From: Siphonodentalium dalli
Taxonomy: Eukaryota; Mollusca; Scaphopoda; Gadilida; Siphonodentaliidae
NCBI GenBank assembly: GCA_032622095.1
Contig: CP136069.1
Span: 164,230,394-164,294,393 of the forward strand
Reading direction: 5' to 3'
Length of the DNA stretch: 64,000 nucleotides
The translations under genes and the position numbers were made by a program. Below, piece after piece: positions 24,792 through 37,039 of the stretch. The first letter of the stretch is position 1. Each line of letters begins with the position of its first letter. The notes beneath the pieces were generated by a model that saw only the letters and a program-made list of their open reading frames with translations, did no database searches and had not been told where the DNA came from.

Positions 24792-25040
24792 ATTGTGATG
24801 GACAAATATACGTTGAAAAGATACACATGGTGTGGCTTACTTGCCGAAGTAACAATAGAATAGTACGCTTGGCGTATTGTGTGTCATATATGTGCTTTGT
24901 AAATCATCTTGTTTCGAGTATTCAAAGGCTACATAGGTGTATTGCACTTGTCTAATCTGTTCTATATCTATATGGTTGAACTATGTTGAACCCACAAGTC
25001 GCACAATGGGGATGAATTTAACGGGTGGCTAGTCAAACAT

Positions 25041-25860
25041 TTAGTATAACAGGATTTCACATCTCTTGTTTTCATTTATAAGTAATGTTAACATAAGGTA
25101 TATGTGGACATAACTCGACAGAACGGATATACATAGAGGGCGAAATGATATTTGATAAGTAGTGTGAGGCACATTTACAGTCCCGGACACACCTAGAGCC
25201 TTTACATTGGGTTGGGCCAAATCGTGGTTCTTGGTGCCATAACTGTGGTGCCCACATAATTTGCATGCATGCGTCAGGGAAACATATTTCACCATGCACA
25301 TCTCGAATAAGTTTATTACTCAACATGAATAATGGCCCACCCCACGCAAGATAAAGAAACGGAAATACCGTGTCAATTATAGATGTCCGGATCCGATGTG
25401 AATCCAAGTTAGTCAGACCAGAAGCAAGGTCAGATTCCCAACCAGTGCATAATCTGACACAACAGAGTATACACACTCGTCAAAATCCCCTATACTGCCA
25501 ACAAGATATATCATCATTTCACTCCTCACTTCCCTTATCATATCCGACATCAAGCTTAATCCCCTAAACTATTCTCACATAACCAAAATATTTCCATATA
25601 AAACTACTTTATATTCATCTGACAACCACCATATACCCTTCCAAATTACTCCCACATAACCCAAATCATTCCACATGAAACTACCTTATCTTGAAACACC
25701 AATCGAACCGGCCCACCCTGTGAGTAGACCAGTACACGCGATGAAAGGTCAACAATTTTAAACCTGAAGCCCCCATTTACTTGAAACAACTTGAAGTGTT
25801 TTAAAATCACTCTCACAGGATGGACCTTGTCGCAAGCCAATCGGAAACGACTCCCAAAAG
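25041..25860 (-). other. Unrecognised open frames, coding status unclear
   Basis: Two minus-strand frames are open without a known family: 25646-25840 plus a short upstream extension (VRVILKHFKLFQVNGGFRFK, then GGPVRLVFQDK before a possible GTAGTT donor) and 25072-25476 (Trp- and Cys-rich, including PFLYLAWGGPLFMLSNKL). They lie upstream of gene A on the same strand. Direct short repeats (TTTGGTTATGTGAGAATA-type) near 25560-25680 argue for repeat content. They could be exons of another gene or chance frames. Confidence 0.2.
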
Positions 25861-25952
25861 CTTAAAGCTTGTTGTCAAATCCATTTCATATCATCACTGT
25901 TAATATTTGTCTTGTTTTTGTAATATATAATGACTAATATGGAATAAATACT

Positions 25953-26638
25953 GTTGTCGGCGCACACGATCCCGATTGTGCCCGGTTAAATCCGGCTGTC
26001 GGGGGTCAGCGCACACGAATCGGATTTTCACTCCGGTCATATGCATGCTATATATATGGTCACTGTAGTATATAGCCAACTGGTGTGGTCAGCCTATCTA
26101 GCCAGTTACTATAGCTATATATAGTCACGGTGGTTTATATAAATATGTATTTCTAAAGACTAATATTTATTAATAATAAACTAAATAAATTAAATATATT
26201 AATATTATTAATAATATTGAGGTCACGAGCAATAGCCGTAAATTGGCGTAATAGACCTTTCCACAACGTCATGCAGCTGCCGCCCTCTTGTTGCGATTAT
26301 TATACAGGCACTCATTTTCTGCCCACAGGTATACCAGCCGTTGTTCCTTGTCGATCGATCAGAATTCTTGATTTAATTTCGAATAGCGGTCGCCGCTAAC
26401 TATTCCGACATTTTGAATGAGGTTTTTGTCATGTGACGGTCATGTGACAAGCAAAACACGCGCGTTGCCATCGTCACGAGCCGGATTTTCCTAATGAAAT
26501 CAAACTCAGTTTGATCGGCCCGATTAAATCGGATCCGACAAAAACCGCTCCAAAGTTAGGCGCACACGATCCCGGTTGTCCTCGATTTATCCGGCAGCCG
26601 GATTATTCGGGGACAACCGGGATCGTGTGCGCCGACAC
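25953..26638. mobile_element. TIR element, first of a tandem pair
   Basis: The ends are GTTGTCGGCGCACACGATCC and, on the right, GGATCGTGTGCGCCGACAC. Subterminal blocks are AATCCGGCTG and, inverted, CCGGCAGCCGGAT. The interior is AT-rich with TTATTAATAATA pieces. The right flank is TTA, shared with the next copy. The left TTA is not preserved. A 3-bp TTA target would fit PIF/Harbinger; no transposase is present. Confidence 0.75.
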
Positions 26639-26641
26639 TTA

Positions 26642-27348
26642 GTGTCGGCGCACACGATCCCGATTGTGTCCGGTAAATCCGGCTGCGTGATAAATCGGGC
26701 CCGATAAAATCGGGGGGTTCAGCGCACACGAGTCCGATTTTCACTCCGGTCATATGCATGCTATGCCTATGGTCACTGTAGTAAATAGCCAACTGGTGTG
26801 GTCAGCCGATCTAGACATTTACTATAGCTAGTCATGGTGATTTATATTAATATGTATTTCTAAAGACTAATATTTATTAATAATAAACTGAATGAATATA
26901 TAATATTAATAATAATATATTGAATTTGAGGTCACGGGCAATACTGTGAATACTGCCAATAGCCGTAAATTGGCGTAAACTACCTTTCCACAGCTACCGC
27001 CCTCTTGTTGCGATTACTATATACGGGCACATATTTTCTGCCCATAGGTCTACCAGCAGTTGTTACTTGTCGATTGATCAGAATTATTGACATAATTTTC
27101 GAATAGCGGTCGCTGCTAACTATTCCGACATTTTGAATGATGTTTTGGTCATGTGACAAGCAAAACACGCGCGTTGTCATCGTCACGAGCCGGTTTTTCC
27201 GGGTGAAATCAAACTCAGTTTGATCGGTCCGGTTAAATCGGATCCGACAAAAACCGGCCCAAAGTGTCGGCGCACACGATCCCGGTTAGCCCCGATTTAC
27301 CCGGCAGCCGGGTAAACCGGGGACAACCGGGATCGTGTGCGCCGACAC
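26642..27348. mobile_element. TIR element, second of a tandem pair
   Basis: GTGTCGGCGCACACGATCCC and its inverse bound a 707-bp copy clearly similar to 25953-26638 along its whole length. TTA flanks it on both sides (26639-26641 and 27349-27351). The right end itself forms a hairpin through GGCAGCCGGGTAAACCGG. The two copies abut with only the shared TTA between them. Confidence 0.8.
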
Positions 27349-27351
27349 TTA

Positions 27352-28822
27352 GTCAACAATTAAATAAGTTTTAAAATACCGCGAAAATGACAACTTTAGA
27401 AAAATAACGGTACTTCTTCTTAACAGCATCATTTTGCCCTAACAACATTATAGCAATGCAGCAGGACCTACCAGCATCAAAGCACATTAGCAGGACCACT
27501 TAACCAGGGGTTGTCCGGTTCGGCGTTATAATCGTTCGGTTCGATATCGCTGTTTTAGAATGTCTTGTTCTCTTTCTCAATAATTGACAAGTTACTGAAT
27601 CTGGTTTTTTGGCGCATCACAATAACACACCAACAATGACCGGGTTGCCATGCAGACAATAGTAATGGTATTACGCTTTTGAATTTTCCCCGGTAGATTC
27701 GCTTTTGAATTTGTCCCGGTATCGATAAATACTTGAACTACCTTTCTAAGTGCAGTATATAGCACAGAAAGACGCATTGAAATCATAAAAAAACCCACTT
27801 AGAACAAGGTGTCTGGGTCCCAAAATAAACAACAACATGTGTGCATGTATTGGAACAGAAAAGAGCGTTCCGTGTTAATCTATTCCTGATATATGGTAGA
27901 ATAAAGAGCGTTTATTTCATTTCTTGCGAAAATTTAAGAACAGCTGGAAAATGGAAAGTATTTTACAGAGCATACATGAAGCCGGTACATTTCACTATTT
28001 CGTGTATTATTTGTCAATCTATTTGTTACCGCCCAGACAAAATTTGGAAGCTCGAATGAGCCATGTCCGTTTAAGCTTCACAATTTTACTGGGTGCATCA
28101 GGGTGCATACAAAACTCGGAATATATGTTGATGAAAAACTTGTAAAAATTGTTATCTCAAATTTAATTATGTGATTTAATCGCTCGTGTCATGTAATCCC
28201 AGAAATATCATTTACTTCTAAATACTATAGCTCAGAGATGTGCTGAGTGTTGGCGAGTGCAAGGCGTTCTATTTTTGATTGCGTGCATGCGGATAACGCA
28301 ATTTACAACTGATATATAACACCCAAAATGAAGCCCATGGAACAATTTGAATGAACAGGATGTTGTAGAATGTCATGGTAAGATATATTACACATTAAAT
28401 ATGCTTAATTTGTCTGTAGTATATATGCACCATAGAGGCCAGAAAATGCATTTGTTTTCAAGTATGTGTTTACATTGAGAAGGGAGTGCACATTTTATGC
28501 AGAGCCTTATGCGTGTTCTTAGCCTAAATGTGTAACGCCACTTGGTTGTTTGCGCTCCAAAATACACCCATAATTCGCTTTTGAATTTTTCCCGGTATCA
28601 AAATAGGTCGATAAATATATGAAATAGTTTTCTAAGAGCATTATGTGTCCCAGAAGACATCAACTTTCAACACGATGTCCCAAACATCAACAGCCAATAG
28701 CATGGCATGGGAATAAAAAGAGCGTTACGTGTTAGTCTATTCCCGATATGGTAGAAATAAAGAGCGTTTTTTTTCGCATCTGTGTGAAAAATTGAAAACA
28801 GCCGGAAAAAGGCTGCGACCAT
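27352..28822. repeat. Dispersed AAAGAGCGTT repeats, otherwise no gene
   Basis: Blocks at 27853-28030 and 28716-28810 share AAAAGAGCGTT, GTGTTA-TCTATTCC, ATATGGTAGAA and AATAAAGAGCGTTT. Related blocks are near 30950-31005, 38060-38135 (reversed), 50215-50285 and 59945-60000. Open frames within are short and unsupported. Confidence 0.6.
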
Positions 28823-28849
28823 GGGGGGGGGGGGGGGGGGGGGGGGGGG
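28823..28849. repeat. 27-base G tract
   Basis: An uninterrupted run of 27 G, the longest homopolymer noticed in the window. Next to it is a GGGTGGGTGG-rich repeat related to 30480-30630, 40590-40720 and 41870-41930. Length may be unreliable in assembly. Confidence 0.9.
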
Positions 28850-29009
28850 TGTTTGCAAAAAAAAATCCGTATATAGGACCGGGGTGGGTGGGTGGTCCAG
28901 AGGCGGAACAAATGTGCTTGTAAAAAAAAAATTGCAAGAAAGGGTGGGTGGGTGTAAAAAAATGTAAATGTAAAAAAAAGACCCCCACGTGAATAAAAGT
29001 AATAAAACC

Positions 29010-29990
29010 AAAAAACTGTATCACAAATTGGATACTACATGGTGAATACTCAATTATGACTAGATATCATTAAGTTGATTAACCTTATTGTTGCATAACA
29101 TGAAATTGAAAAGGGTCGGTATCTCATAAATTTCTAATGTCTGAAATACTGTCTTGTTCTGGCATGTAATCAAATGCATTCCTTCTGGTTATTTCCCAAC
29201 TTGAATGATTGCAAGCAATGTTAATTTGCAACAATTATCCAATAAAACTGAATTGGTTATGATGAATGACCATTACTGTTTACTGCTCAGACAATCCCAA
29301 TTGAAGGTGACGCTATTCTCATTGAATTTCCGAACTTCATCATGGAGCTTTACTGCTCAACAAGACTAAACTAAAATACTAATTGTATATTGTTATCACT
29401 TACAAATAGATGAACTGAAATAATGTGGTGCATACAGATGCATTGAGACATGACAGTCTTCAAAGTTCAAACTAAAAGTAAAATCAAGCATAAAATCTGA
29501 CTGAGACTATACTGCAGACTCTAGTGCACAAATGCATATACAAATATTTAAAATCCATAGCAACTGAAGCTCCACTAAAACTCAACAGTTCTTGAACATT
29601 TGATAACATTTAGGTCCACACATTCTATTTGCCTTTACTGATATGGTTATTCAAAAGCAGTCATGTTGTGAGCCACAATGGATTCACTAGATATATGTAA
29701 TATTATTAAAATTGGCATCATGGTTATAAAGTCATCTAAATGATCTGTACAAGTTACACTACAACTAGGTATACTGACCCAATGTATTACTGAATTATGA
29801 TAAGGCTGGTGCATTCAATGCAACAGATAAAATTATATCTAATTTTGTGGAAAACCAAACAATTAAGCCAGGCCTACAAAGTAGATAATGTTGATCACGA
29901 GTTGATATAGTGGAGATTCAGTCTGTAAGAATGTTTGTACCGACGGACACACGGACGGCTCGAGACGTCAACTGTATACCCGCCGACTGA
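29010..29990. other. AT-rich intergenic, nothing recognised
   Basis: No exon, RNA gene or second copy of this stretch was found in the window. Confidence 0.4.
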
Positions 29991-30429
29991 TATTGGGGGG
30001 GGGGGGGTTATAATAACCATATATCTATGTGTATACCTAACCAAAAACAATTCCCCTCCCCACGGCCCCACCCCACCCCGGTGGATAAGGCTAAAGAGTT
30101 CTTTGGTCATACACATATAATTGTGGAACCCCTGACCTATTTACCACCATTTACACTGGCCAGTGTTCCCTGTCAGACACAACACACTCGATATATTAAG
30201 GCTATAATGGGGTCTAGGGCGATTTGTGACATATAGTGTACCTACACAATGCTTTATTATTGGTGTTAGATACTGAAAACACCAGTAAACACCTGGAAAT
30301 ACAGTTTATTTTTCGTTTTTCTGATCTGTGTTCACCGATTAAGTATTCTACTGCTTGAATCTTAATGGTACACAACAAGAGTTTACACAAAAAAAAGGAT
30401 AGCGGAATGGGATTGAAATGCGGTTAACA

Positions 30430-31290
30430 CAGTTATTGAAGAACGGCTAAAAAAAACTCTGAAATTTTGATAAAAACATGAGAAAGGAGGGGAGGTGGGT
30501 CCCAAAATATTTGGAGGAAAACAATTTTTTTTTTGGAACAAATGGGGGTGGTGGGTCCCTCGGGGTCGGAAAAACACTTTTTGGACCCTATATGTGCAAT
30601 TTTTTTCAGACCCCCCCCCCTGTGACCATGACAAGTATTTTTCATAGCATATGAAGCCGGCATATCAATATTTCGCGTATTTGTCAACCTATCGTATACC
30701 TCCTTTCAAATTACGTATAGAACAAATTTGGTAGCATTAACACAACTAACTGTGATAAGCTACATACTATGATATCGATACCAACACTTGACCTGAGTGA
30801 CTCGCCATTTCAAATGTTCTGGTTACAAAACGTCGAATCGCAATCGAAAGCGGAGCCGGATTGTATCGATTGCAGCATCGATAATATATGTCGATGATTG
30901 CAGCCTGTGAACATGAACAGCCGAACAGCGAACGATATTTAGTGCATGGAACAATAACGAGTGTTTATCGTTATTCCATCCCTAATATGGTAATAATAAA
31001 ATGCGCTTGTCTAAATTCCGTGGGTGGGGTGGTGGTAAGGAAAAACAAAAACTCCAGGATACAATGATGAAATTGTTTGTACCCACTAACCCGGGAACGC
31101 AAGTTTTTTTCCTGTCCGATAAGCTGGTCCGATATCGGACACCCACCCCTCCGACTAGATTAGATTATATTTATTTTGACAGTTCAGGTTATACATGTGT
31201 ACATGAATACATTATGGGTATAACAGGTTTATTTTTTCTAATGGACAATTGGGGACCCACCTCTTCGATGAAAAACGGTGAAAAATAGCA
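30430..31290. repeat. Interspersed repeat with GGGTCC / CCCACC blocks
   Basis: Blocks such as GGGGGTGGTGGGTCCC and TTTTTTTCAGACCCCCCCCC match, in either orientation, 28860-29000, 40590-40720 and 41860-41930. No coding evidence. Boundaries are not defined. Confidence 0.5.
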
Positions 31291-31609
31291 GGATAAGGCA
31301 GACAAATGGTGTGAAATATTTTAAATAACCATCCGGTTGAAATACCAATCATGTAAGCTCAATGAAAAGTACCAGAATATTAGAAAATCACAAAACACTC
31401 ATGAATTAAACTTGTCAAATAAGGTTCAGCACCCATAGAAAAAGCACATCACGTTTATGTTATTAGATCCACACTATAGGGACATATATTGGATGGATGG
31501 ATGGTTTATTAGCAAAGTCAACATCTAAGTTGCAACATGCCATACACATATACAAACAATACATAACATATATGTACATCAATAAATGCGTTCATCATAT
31601 TATATGATA

Positions 31610-32932
31610 CTAGCAGGTTAGCCCGCCACCGGCGGCTTGTCCGAAACATGACATTTTTTAAATATTTTTTTTAATTTTTAGCTCCACGCGTTTCAATAAG
31701 AAAAATTTGTACCCGGTAGCTCCACCCGTTTCCGAGATCTGGTCTGCGCATGCGCGAAGCTGGCGTCGCACGGACTCGGCGACCCGATAAAATTTGTACC
31801 CGGCGCAAGATACATTCACATAGCAAATTTCAAGTCGATAGCTCCACCCGTTTCCGAGATCTCGTCTGCGCATGCGCTGCACGGGCGTCGCACGGGCTCG
31901 GCGACCCGATAAAATTTGTACCCGGCGCAAGATACATTCACATACCAAATTTCAAGTCGATAGCTCCACCCGTTTCCGATATCTCGTCTGCGCATGCGCT
32001 GCACGGGCGTCGCACGGGCTCGCCAATACGACAGCGACGACCACCTGGTCAAACTACACTCACGTACCAAGTTTCGTCCCGATCGGTCGAGGTGTTGGTA
32101 TCTGACGCAAAAGACGAAATTGTGAGTGTTGGTCAATAGTCCCCGCCGTGAACCTCATCGTCGCAAAGAGCGGACAGTCAATTAACCCCGTTGTGAACCT
32201 CAATCACCAACGCGACGTAAACATGTGTTGCGTTCTAAAAATAGGAAAGCATTTTCTCTCTGCATAATTCTGCAGATGCTAATAACGTTGCTCCCCGTAG
32301 GTAGCAATATCGTTGTTGTTGATATTTACGGCTTGGGGTCTATTTTCTTATTTAGCAAGTTTGAGCTCAATCGGTTCGAGTCTATAAAGGACACACTCAT
32401 ATATATGACACTTCCCGTGGGTAGCAAGTTTGAGCTCAATCGGCATTCCCTGGAATTTCCCGTAGATTGGCAGATTCCAGTAGCTTTTTATAACGGTATA
32501 TCTGGGGAGAAATCTGATGCTATATTCGTGATTATCTGGGATGATTTCGGTATATAACTATATACTGTAAAAACAAAGCGCGCCATCCGTGCTCGCAGGG
32601 TTGGTCAGAAACAAATGTTTTTTAAATTTAATGTATGTTCCGTATATCTCTCTGCAGATGCAAATAGCGTTGAATGGCAAACAGACGCTCTTTATAGAGA
32701 TGCGTCAAAAACAAACGCTCATTAAATAATCACTTGATTAACCCACGCCGTGCCTTTGCGGTGATTTGAGATTGGAGAACGGGTGCTCTGAGCTTTTCTA
32801 AACTGCGACCACGGTCGTGTCGGTGGGATTTGACACTTACATAGGAAGTTTGAGCTCAATCTGTACACGCGTTTTGGATTCTATGAAGTACACACATACA
32901 CACATATATACGAAGTCTCAAAATATATAGTA
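31610..32932 (-). mobile_element. Non-autonomous Helitron, copy 1
   Basis: Read on the minus strand, the 3' end is a GC hairpin (AGCCGCC-GGT-GGCGGGCT), six bases, then CTAG followed by T (CTAG at 31610-31613). Upstream are about four 122-bp internal repeats with GGGTGGAGCTATCGACTTG and GCGCATGCGCAGACGAGATC. Then comes a more unique interior, 32150-32900, with AGTTTGAGCTCAATCGG repeated three times. The 5' end lies near 32930 (CTATATATTTTGAGACTTCG), where copy 2 abuts. No Rep/helicase is encoded. Confidence 0.7.
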
Positions 32933-33592
32933 CTAGCAGGTTAGCCCGCCACCGGCGGCTTGTCCGAAACATGACATTTTTTTATATTTTTTTTTAATTT
33001 TTAGCTCCACGCGTTTCAATAAGAAAAAATTGTACCCGGTAGCTCCACCCGTTTCCGAGATCTGGTCTGTGCATGCGCGAAGCTGGCGTCGCACGGGCTC
33101 GGCGACCCGATAAAATTTGTACCCGGCGCAAGATACATTCACATAGCAAATTTCAAGTCGATAGCTCCACCCGTTTCCGAGATCTCGTCGGCGCATGCGC
33201 TGCACGGGCGTCGCACGGGCTCGGCGACCCGATAAAATTTGTACCCGGCGCAAGATACATTCACATAGCAAATTTCAAGTCGATAGCTCGACCCGTTTCC
33301 GAGATCTCGTCTGCGCATGCGCTGCATGGGCGTCGCACGGGCTCGGCGACCCGATAAAAGTTGTACCCGGCGCAAGATACATTCACATATCAAATTTCAA
33401 GTCGATAGCTCCACCCGTTTCCGAGATCTCGTCTGCGCATGCGCTGCTCGGGCGTCGCACGGGCTCGCCAATACGACAACGACCACCGCCTGGTCAAACT
33501 ACACACATATACCAAGTGTCGTCCCGATCGGTCGAGAATCGTAGATTTGTATGAAGTACAACACACACACAAACATAAATATATAAGAGAGA
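32933..33592 (-). mobile_element. Non-autonomous Helitron, copy 2
   Basis: About 660 bp with the same 3' hairpin and CTAG end (32933-32936, then T). It has four 122-bp internal units and a 5' end TCTCTCTTATATATTTATG at 33592, preceded by A. Each unit carries a GCGCATGCGC core. The many overlapping open frames on both strands come from the repeat unit (multiple of 3 minus/plus one) and are not genes. Confidence 0.75.
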
Positions 33593-33777
33593 TATGTAAA
33601 TTAGATAGATTGTATCAAAATATATAGGAGAGATATGTAAATGATCTACACACCATTACCGGTGTTTGTCAAAGTTTAGTGGGGTATATCAATACTCATT
33701 CACGATCATATCATTGAGGTCCGGAGGGTGTGGGCTATCTCTCGAATACACGGAGTTCTCAAAATATATAGAAGAGA
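33593..33777 (-). mobile_element. Extra Helitron 5' ends
   Basis: Two more minus-strand 5' termini, each A followed by TCTCT-C-TATATATTTTGA, are at 33633 and 33777. The second continues into GAACTCCGTGTATTCGAGAG. They look like 5' remnants of further Helitrons interrupted by copy 2. Confidence 0.55.
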
Positions 33778-33849
33778 TAGATTAATAATAAATACAAATA
33801 ATGCTAATACATTTAGTAATATGTTTTCTGAAATGGTATAATATTTACA

Positions 33850-34637
33850 TCTCATATATATTTTGAAGACCTCTGTCTGTCTGTTTGTCTGTCTGTCATT
33901 AATACAAATCTACGATTCTCGACCGATCGGGACGAAACTTGGTACGTGTGTGTAGTTTGACCAGGCGGTGGTCGTTGTCGTATTGGCGAGCCCGTGCGAC
34001 GCCCGTGCAGCGCATGCGCAGACGAGATCTCGGAAACGGGTGGAGCTATCGACTTGAAATTTGGTATGTGAATGTATCTTGCCCCGGATACGAATTTCAT
34101 CGGATCGCCGAGCCCGTGCGACGCCAGCTTCGCGCATGCGCAGACCAGATCTCGGAAACGGGTGGAGCTATCGACTTGAAATTTGGTATGTGAATGTAAC
34201 TTGCCCCGGATACAAATTTTATCGGGTCGCCGAGCCCGTGCGACGCCAGCTTCGCGCATGCGCAGACCAGATCTCGGAAACGGGTAGAGCTATCAACTTG
34301 AAATTTGGTTTTTGAATAGCGCTGGGTAGAGCTATCGACTTGAAATTTGGTTTTTGAATAGCCCGGACTTGCCCCGGATACGAATTTTATCGGGTCGCCG
34401 AGCCCGTGCGACACCAGCTTCGCGCATGCGCAGACCAGATCTCGGAAACGGGTGGAGCTATCGACTTGAAATTTGCTATGTGAATGTATCTTGCCCCGGA
34501 TAAGAATTTTATCGGGTTGCCGAGACCGTGCGACGCCAGCTTCGCGCATGCTCAGACCAGATCTCGGAAACGGGTGGAGCTATCGACTTGAAATTTGGTT
34601 TTTGAATAGCCCGGACAACGTCGGGCTCATCGGCTAG
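33850..34637 (+). mobile_element. Non-autonomous Helitron, copy 3, both ends intact
   Basis: It starts TCTCATATATATTTTGAAG after A at 33849. It ends with the hairpin GCCCG-gacaacgt-CGGGC (34609-34626), seven bases, CTAG (34634-34637) and T at 34638. This is the Helitron layout: no terminal inverted repeats, 5' TC, 3' hairpin plus CTRR, and A/T insertion. A TCTGTCTGTTTGTCTG run follows the 5' end. About five 122-bp internal units, some truncated, carry GCGCATGCGCAGAC. Confidence 0.85.
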
Positions 34638-34639
34638 TT

Positions 34640-36893
34640 ATATATAATATAATGTTATACTTGCTTCATGGTAACTTTATAAACGCTAATTTTAAGAAAA
34701 TGCTCAATCTTTTCAATATACTTATGTTAAGCAGTGACAGCAATCTGTAGAATTTATTTCTGTTAGGATTTTCCCAGTCACGGTAATACTTCGGGATATA
34801 GGTTTCTCGCAGATCGTTAAGTTCAGTACACAAAATAACAAAATGGTATTCATCACATACATTTTCGCCACATAACGGGCATTTCGTGTTTTTACATGTA
34901 ATTTTATTCCATCTGCATTGCTCTACCGGTAGTCTGTGATTGGCTGTTCTAAATTTCAGTAAATAAGTAGCCAGATGAGAGGGCATTGCCGAAGAGGCAA
35001 CCTGTGTGTTGTTCTATTAATTTCGCTTTCATGCGTTTCATGTCTGTCTTGCTTAGTGGTGACTGATTCTGCCACGCACTTTCCATATTTACTTCTCGCA
35101 GAGTTTCTTTGATAAACGAAATCCATTTAATCTTGTTTTGTAATATGGCATCACCATCACCATCATTGAGATACCTGAGTAGAAGGAATACATTTTTAGC
35201 TAATTCTGATCCTTCATGCGATACTAGTTTTGACCAATGTGATATTGCTCGGCACTTAAAGGTACTCAATCCGATAAAACTCCTCTCAATTACTATTTCA
35301 ATGGCTTCGGGGGTCAAAAATATTTGATTCGAGTCGAGGAAGCCACCCATCAAAGCTCAGATTTTTTAGATATCGATTTTAGAAATCTATTATTTTTCAT
35401 TATCGGGAATACTTTCTGTCCCAGAACACAGTCAAAATTGCGTTATTATTATATACCACTTGATTTTAGAGTTATCCATGCTTGTCTGTTTGAATAGTGT
35501 TTTGGTGTACACATATCGAGCATATTACGAAGTTGAAGGCAATTATTAGTACTCATCTCGAGAAAATAAAAAAATTCAAAAATCAATATCTAATAATTCT
35601 GAGCTTTGTTTGATGGGTTCCTCGACTCGAATCAAATATTTATTTACCCCAAAAGCCAAAGAAATAGTAATATAGGACCCTCTGATCGGATTGTTGTTGT
35701 TGTAATCTGTTGAGATGGGGACCCTCTGATCGGATTGAGTACCTTTAATTTCGATCATTACGGGTTATCTCCCCAATTCTGCATATGCCATGTAGTTTGG
35801 TGTGCTAGACTTCATTGTTGTGATAATTTTTGCCGAATTTAAGATGTATGGTCTCCAAAATTTGGGTTTTCTCGAAACACCAAACTTCACCACCATACAG
35901 CATAATCGGCATAATCATAGAATCAAACAATTTAAACATAATATCTAGAGGCAGCTGCAGCTTTCTTGTTCTATTCAAAAGGCCATACATGGCTCTCGTT
36001 GCTGTATTCTGGGTCTGCTTAATCGATTGGCAGAATCTACCATTGTAAAAGAATTTAATACCGAGGTATTTAAATTCTTTTAGAATTTGTATTTCTTGGC
36101 CCCTATAAGTGAATATTGGTAAGTTCTTTGACCATTTGTTTGTAAAAATTACCATTTTCGTTTTCATTGTATTAACTTGCAGATTCCATGCCTCGGCATA
36201 ATCTGCTAATGCTGAAAGTGCACGATGCATATTGTCCTCCGAGTCTGAGAGGATCACGGTATCATCTGCATATAATAAACACAATATATTTATAAAACAG
36301 CCAATATGTTCAAAATATTTCTCATCAAAATAGTTCAAGTTTGAGATTGCGCAGTCGCTCAGAAAACTTTGTATATCGTTCACAAACAAAGAAAATAAAA
36401 GAGGTGACATTGGTTCACCTTGAAATAAGCCAATCTGGCTGATAAAGAAGTCTGATTGCGAATTATTATTTTTCACACATAATTTTATATTGTCGTACAT
36501 GCTTCGTATTACCTGTAGTATCTTACCGTTTATATCTGCTTGCATAAGTTTCAACCATAGAGCATCTCTCCATACAGTATCAAATGCTTTGCGGAAATCA
36601 ATAAAAGTACAATAAATCTTCCTTCCGCTCTGTAGCTATACGTTTATTAGAGTATGTAGAGTAAATATATTATCTACTGTTGAGTGACCCTTACGAAAAC
36701 CTGTCTGAATTTTATTTACAAGGTCATTGTCTTCTGCAAATGACTATATTCGATTATTAATAACGGATGTAAAAAGTTTAGCAAAACAACTTAGAAGGGC
36801 GATTCCTCTATATGATTCAGGTAAATTTGGGTCCCCGATCCTTTGAAGATGGGTTTTATCATCCCAACAGCCCATTGTTTTCGGAACTGTAAT
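34640..36893 (-). mobile_element. Truncated non-LTR retrotransposon, second family
   Basis: The minus-strand reverse transcriptase starts near 36893 with GMIKPIFK, then PNLPESYRGIALLSC, TGFRKGHSTVDNIFTL, CTFIDFRKAFDTVWRDALW, a variant FQGEPMSPLLFSLFVND (Q-G-E-P in place of the usual Q-G-S/C) and the catalytic LLYADDTVI. A C-terminal domain follows, with a zinc-knuckle-like CPLCGENVCDEYHFVILC near 34890. Two in-frame stops, at least one shift and the inserted 35260-35744 element make it inactive. ORF1 and endonuclease are missing. The sequence differs from the 22-24 kb LINE and belongs to another clade, not determined. Its 3' end abuts the Helitron at 34638. Confidence 0.9.
35260..35744. mobile_element. 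TTAA-flanked MITE inserted in the LINE
   Basis: A 485-bp element with inverted ends AGGTACTCAATCCGAT and ATCGGATTGAGTACCT and perfect TTAA on both sides (35256-35259, 35745-35748). Longer inverted arms include TTTGATTCGAGTCGAGGAA-CC and AAAGCTCAGA. The LINE reading (ELGR, stop, PVMIEIK on one side, CRAISHWSKLV on the other) continues across it. The right end carries a second copy of GGGACCCTCTGATCGGATTG. Relatives are at 51050-51300 and 52936-53010. Confidence 0.9.
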
Positions 36894-37039
36894 TCACCCC
36901 AGTCATGTTGCATATGTTACCGTACGATTAGGTAATAACAATCTAAGAACCATATGTTGTTCGAATGGTCAAAAGGCTAATAGAAAAGCAGAGTGGACCC
37001 GAAAATAATAGAACTTCAATCTGGCTTTAGTTGTTAAGG

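Noticed and set aside
31658-34549. Many overlapping frames with REAGVARARRPDKIC / RRARATPVQRMRRRDLGNG motifs
   Set aside because: They are translations of the 122-bp Helitron internal repeat on both strands and in several frames.
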